Assembly: GCA_947589355.1 (NCBI GenBank)
Contig: CANPZC010000008.1
Location: forward strand, 1 to 64,000
Source of the DNA: an uncultured Clostridia bacterium
Lineage (GTDB): Bacteria; Bacillota; Clostridia; Oscillospirales; Ruminococcaceae
DNA: 64,000 bases
Reading direction: 5' to 3'
Shown: positions 62,001 to 64,000 of the stretch, piece by piece
How the letters are laid out: the number at the start of each line of letters is the position of its first letter
How positions within the stretch are numbered: position 1 is the first letter of the stretch
Made by a program: the position numbers and the translations under genes
Notes under the pieces: generated by a model
What the model was told of the DNA's origin: nothing
Seen by the model: the letters and a program-made list of their open reading frames with translations, nothing else
Databases searched by the model: none

Positions 62001-63224
62001 CTAATACTTTACTTTCTCCACCATTTCAACAATTCTTTTGTAGCTTACTTTCCTGTCAAACTCAGTCTCAGCAAGATTGCGGGCGCTTTCGCCCATTTTC
62101 TTGCGCATATCCTCATCATTTCTCACCTTTAATATCGCATCAGCAAGGACATCGACCTTTTCAGGTTCAATGTTGATCCCCACATTATACTTATTTACAA
62201 GGTCACAGAATATCGGATTTTCAAGAGTGTTTATCATCGGCTTACCGCTTGCAAGATAGTCGCCGACCTTGTTTACAATACTCTGTGGAGCGCCTTTTAC
62301 AAAAGAATTTATGACAACATCAGATCTCGCTAATACGGCAGCCATCTTCTTGTAAGGGGTGAAGCCCCAGAACCTGACGTTCTTTACGTTCTTTGTCTTG
62401 ACCATTTCTTCCAGTTCGTCTTTGAGTGAACCTGTTCCCAAAAGCTGCAATTTTATATCTGTGTGTCCTGCATTACAGAGTTTATCCACAGCCATAATAA
62501 GCGTGCCGATATCATAACTTGTGCTGATAGAACCGGCATATGTTATCCAGAACTCTCCGGTTGGTTTATCTATTTCGCCGATATACTGCTCGACCCCACT
62601 ATCAAAAACTTCAAGATCACATCCGACATAGACGGTATCATAGGGTATCTTTCTGCTTTGATACTTAAATGCTCTAGCAGTATAATCTTCTGATGTTCCG
62701 ATAATGCCGGAAGCATATCTATAAGCCTTTTCCGCATCTTTTAAGAATGGTTTGAGAAACAGCTTGCGCACAAGTCTGCTTTTGATCACCATTTCCATTG
62801 CTTCAGGCCACAGGTCTTCTATATCAATAACGCAGGGTATACTGTGATCGTGGCATACCTTAGCAACTTTAGCTGCAACATTATTGGCAGGTATCGAACA
62901 ATATACAGCAGAATATTCCGATATATGTTCCGACAAATACTTTGCGATCTTGCCTGATATAACAAAATTACTGTAGATCCTGCGGAAATCTAAATTTTTC
63001 TTGTATGCAGGTGTATGTATGAATGTAATTTTAAACGGATAATGTTCTTTTAGTATACCATTTATGTTTCGCTTACATTTTTCAAAATGCTGAAAGTCGG
63101 TAGTTATGACCTCTACATCATGACCCGATTTTGTAAAAGTACTCGCGATCTGAAAAAATCTTGTCGGACCGGACTCTATGGGCGTCCAAAAATATCCTTG
63201 TGAAATTACTGCGACTTTTTTCAT
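62001..63224 (-). CDS. Glycosyltransferase family 4
   Basis: A 407-aa GT-B enzyme. KVAVISQGYFWTPIESGPTR is an N-terminal WbuB-type start; WITYAGSISTSYDIGTLIMA and the NSFVKGAPQSIVNKVGDYLA segment with later 'SGKPMI' fit the C-terminal donor domain. An earlier in-frame ATG at 63245 exists, but GGGGA sits at the proper distance before the ATG at 63224. It works right after the initiating transferase in the right locus. Confidence 0.87.
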   Translation of the reverse strand: MKKVAVISQGYFWTPIESGPTRFFQIASTFTKSGHDVEVITTDFQHFEKCKRNINGILKEHYPFKITFIHTPAYKKNLDFRRIYSNFVISGKIAKYLSEHISEYSAVYCSIPANNVAAKVAKVCHDHSIPCVIDIEDLWPEAMEMVIKSRLVRKLFLKPFLKDAEKAYRYASGIIGTSEDYTARAFKYQSRKIPYDTVYVGCDLEVFDSGVEQYIGEIDKPTGEFWITYAGSISTSYDIGTLIMAVDKLCNAGHTDIKLQLLGTGSLKDELEEMVKTKNVKNVRFWGFTPYKKMAAVLARSDVVINSFVKGAPQSIVNKVGDYLASGKPMINTLENPIFCDLVNKYNVGINIEPEKVDVLADAILKVRNDEDMRKKMGESARNLAETEFDRKVSYKRIVEMVEKVKY

Positions 63225-63255
63225 GGTATTCCCCATTTTAATCAAATAAGAATTT

Positions 63256-64000
63256 CTATCCTATAATACTGCTTTCCGATATTTCGTTGTTTATTTCAAC
63301 GCTTTCCTCGGCTGCCTCTGCCTGACTTTCCGCAAACCCCTCAGTACTTTCTTTCTTAAACATTATCCTTATCGTCATAAGAATAAGCTTAATGTCCAGT
63401 ATGAGCGAGTAATTCTCAATGTACATCAGGTCAAGCCTGAGCTTGTCCAGCGCGGAGGTGTTGTACTTTCCATATATCTGCGCATAACCCGTAAGCCCGC
63501 CCTTGACCTTGTTGCGAAACTCAAACTCAGGTATCTTTTCACTATACTGCTCACAATGCTCGACTCTTTCAGGTCTAGGTCCTACTATCGACATATCTCC
63601 CTTGATGATGTTGAATATCTGCGGCAGCTCGTCAAGCCTCATTGCTCTTATTACTTTACCAACCTTGGTAATTCTGTCGTCATTATCAGTTGCAGGGTGC
63701 GGCTTGCCGTCGCTTTCGGCGTTTTCTATCATCGAGCGAAATTTAAGAATATCAAACGTCCTGCCGCCGCGCGTTACTCTCTTTTGTTTGTAGAATATAG
63801 AACCGCCGTCTTCTATCTTTATCGCTATCGCAATTATCAGAGTTATCGGCAAAGTTGGTATCAAAGCTATAATGCAAAGAATTAAATCGAAAGTACGCTT
63901 AACAAACCTTTGTGCAGGGGTAAGCCCTCTGCCTTTTACCAGTTTCAGAGGTGTATCAAACAGCGTTATGTCGTCTCCGCCCGAATAGATTATGTCGCTC
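63256..64000 (-). CDS. Initiating sugar transferase, right locus (partial, 5' end beyond window)
   Basis: The frame is open to the right edge, so the N terminus is missing. Visible are a basic-hydrophobic entry (VKRTFDLILCIIALIPTLPI), ILKFRSMIENAES, MRLDELPQIFNIIKGDMSI, VGPRPERVEH and KGGLTGYAQIYGKYNTSALD, all characteristic of polyprenyl glycosylphosphotransferases with a long C-terminal acidic tail (about 45 residues rich in Glu and Ala). It starts assembly of the second polysaccharide. The upstream segment (DITLFDTPLKLVKGRGLTPA) suggests the longer WbaP/CpsE-like type with N-terminal membrane helices. Confidence 0.9.
   Translation of the reverse strand, partial: SDIIYSGGDDITLFDTPLKLVKGRGLTPAQRFVKRTFDLILCIIALIPTLPITLIIAIAIKIEDGGSIFYKQKRVTRGGRTFDILKFRSMIENAESDGKPHPATDNDDRITKVGKVIRAMRLDELPQIFNIIKGDMSIVGPRPERVEHCEQYSEKIPEFEFRNKVKGGLTGYAQIYGKYNTSALDKLRLDLMYIENYSLILDIKLILMTIRIMFKKESTEGFAESQAEAAEESVEINNEISESSIIG

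Overview
The window looks like a chromosomal segment from a low-to-moderate GC Gram-positive anaerobe, most likely a gut Ruminococcus/Oscillospiraceae-type Firmicute. The support is strong AGGAGG-type ribosome binding sites, consensus TTGACA/TATAAT promoters, a LytTR/GHKL two-component pair, Ser/Thr-rich anchored surface proteins, a DUF362 lipoprotein and an intracellular family 3 glycoside hydrolase. The genus call is inference; the phylum-level call is firm.

Layout. 1-9.8 kb: a duplicated hairpin repeat, then a minus-strand redox/transport cluster (ECF S component, DUF362 lipoprotein, ArsP-type permease, ferredoxin, flavodoxin, SDR) divergent from a TetR regulator with a candidate operator; two uncharacterised genes; a LytTR response regulator with its GHKL kinase. 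9.8-17.6 kb: a worn mobile region with a broken gene fragment, direct repeats, GTGACGG repeats, a large serine recombinase and a MITE-like inverted repeat. Next come a tRNA-Leu preceded by three tandem tRNA 5'-half copies, a small membrane protein, a tRNA-Arg, a membrane-anchored extracellular protein and an XRE regulator. 17.6-22.3 kb: a GH3 glycosidase with a fascin-like insertion, DegV and a hemolysin-III family protein.

22.4-64 kb is dominated by two convergent surface polysaccharide loci. The left one (plus strand, 22.7-43.7 kb) has an initiating sugar transferase, manC, a truncated gmd, glycosyltransferases, LicD, an EpsG-type polymerase, a flippase, a five-gene ATP-grasp / aldolase / GNAT / acyl-adenylate ligase / aminotransferase cassette, an acyltransferase and rfbABDC. 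The right one (minus strand, 64.0 down to 46.5 kb) has its own initiating transferase, GT4, LicD, a nucleotidyltransferase-SHMT-like fusion, acyltransferase, GT2, polymerase, pyruvyl transferase, flippase, a MenD-like TPP enzyme, SDR, epimerase, PP-loop ATPase and a second acyltransferase. They meet around a surface protein, a small membrane protein and a ComEA-like protein.

The most striking signal is a set of five homopolymeric G tracts (6-8 G) inside coding regions of these loci, each followed directly by TAAA or TATAA. Two acyltransferase genes are out of frame exactly at the tract (OFF as read); an acyltransferase, an SDR and a PP-loop ATPase are in frame (ON). This looks like slipped-strand phase variation of glycan decoration. 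A second candidate novelty is the three-part fusion of a winged helix, a LicC-like nucleotidyltransferase and an SHMT-like PLP domain beside a LicD transferase, which suggests an undescribed phospho-substituent.
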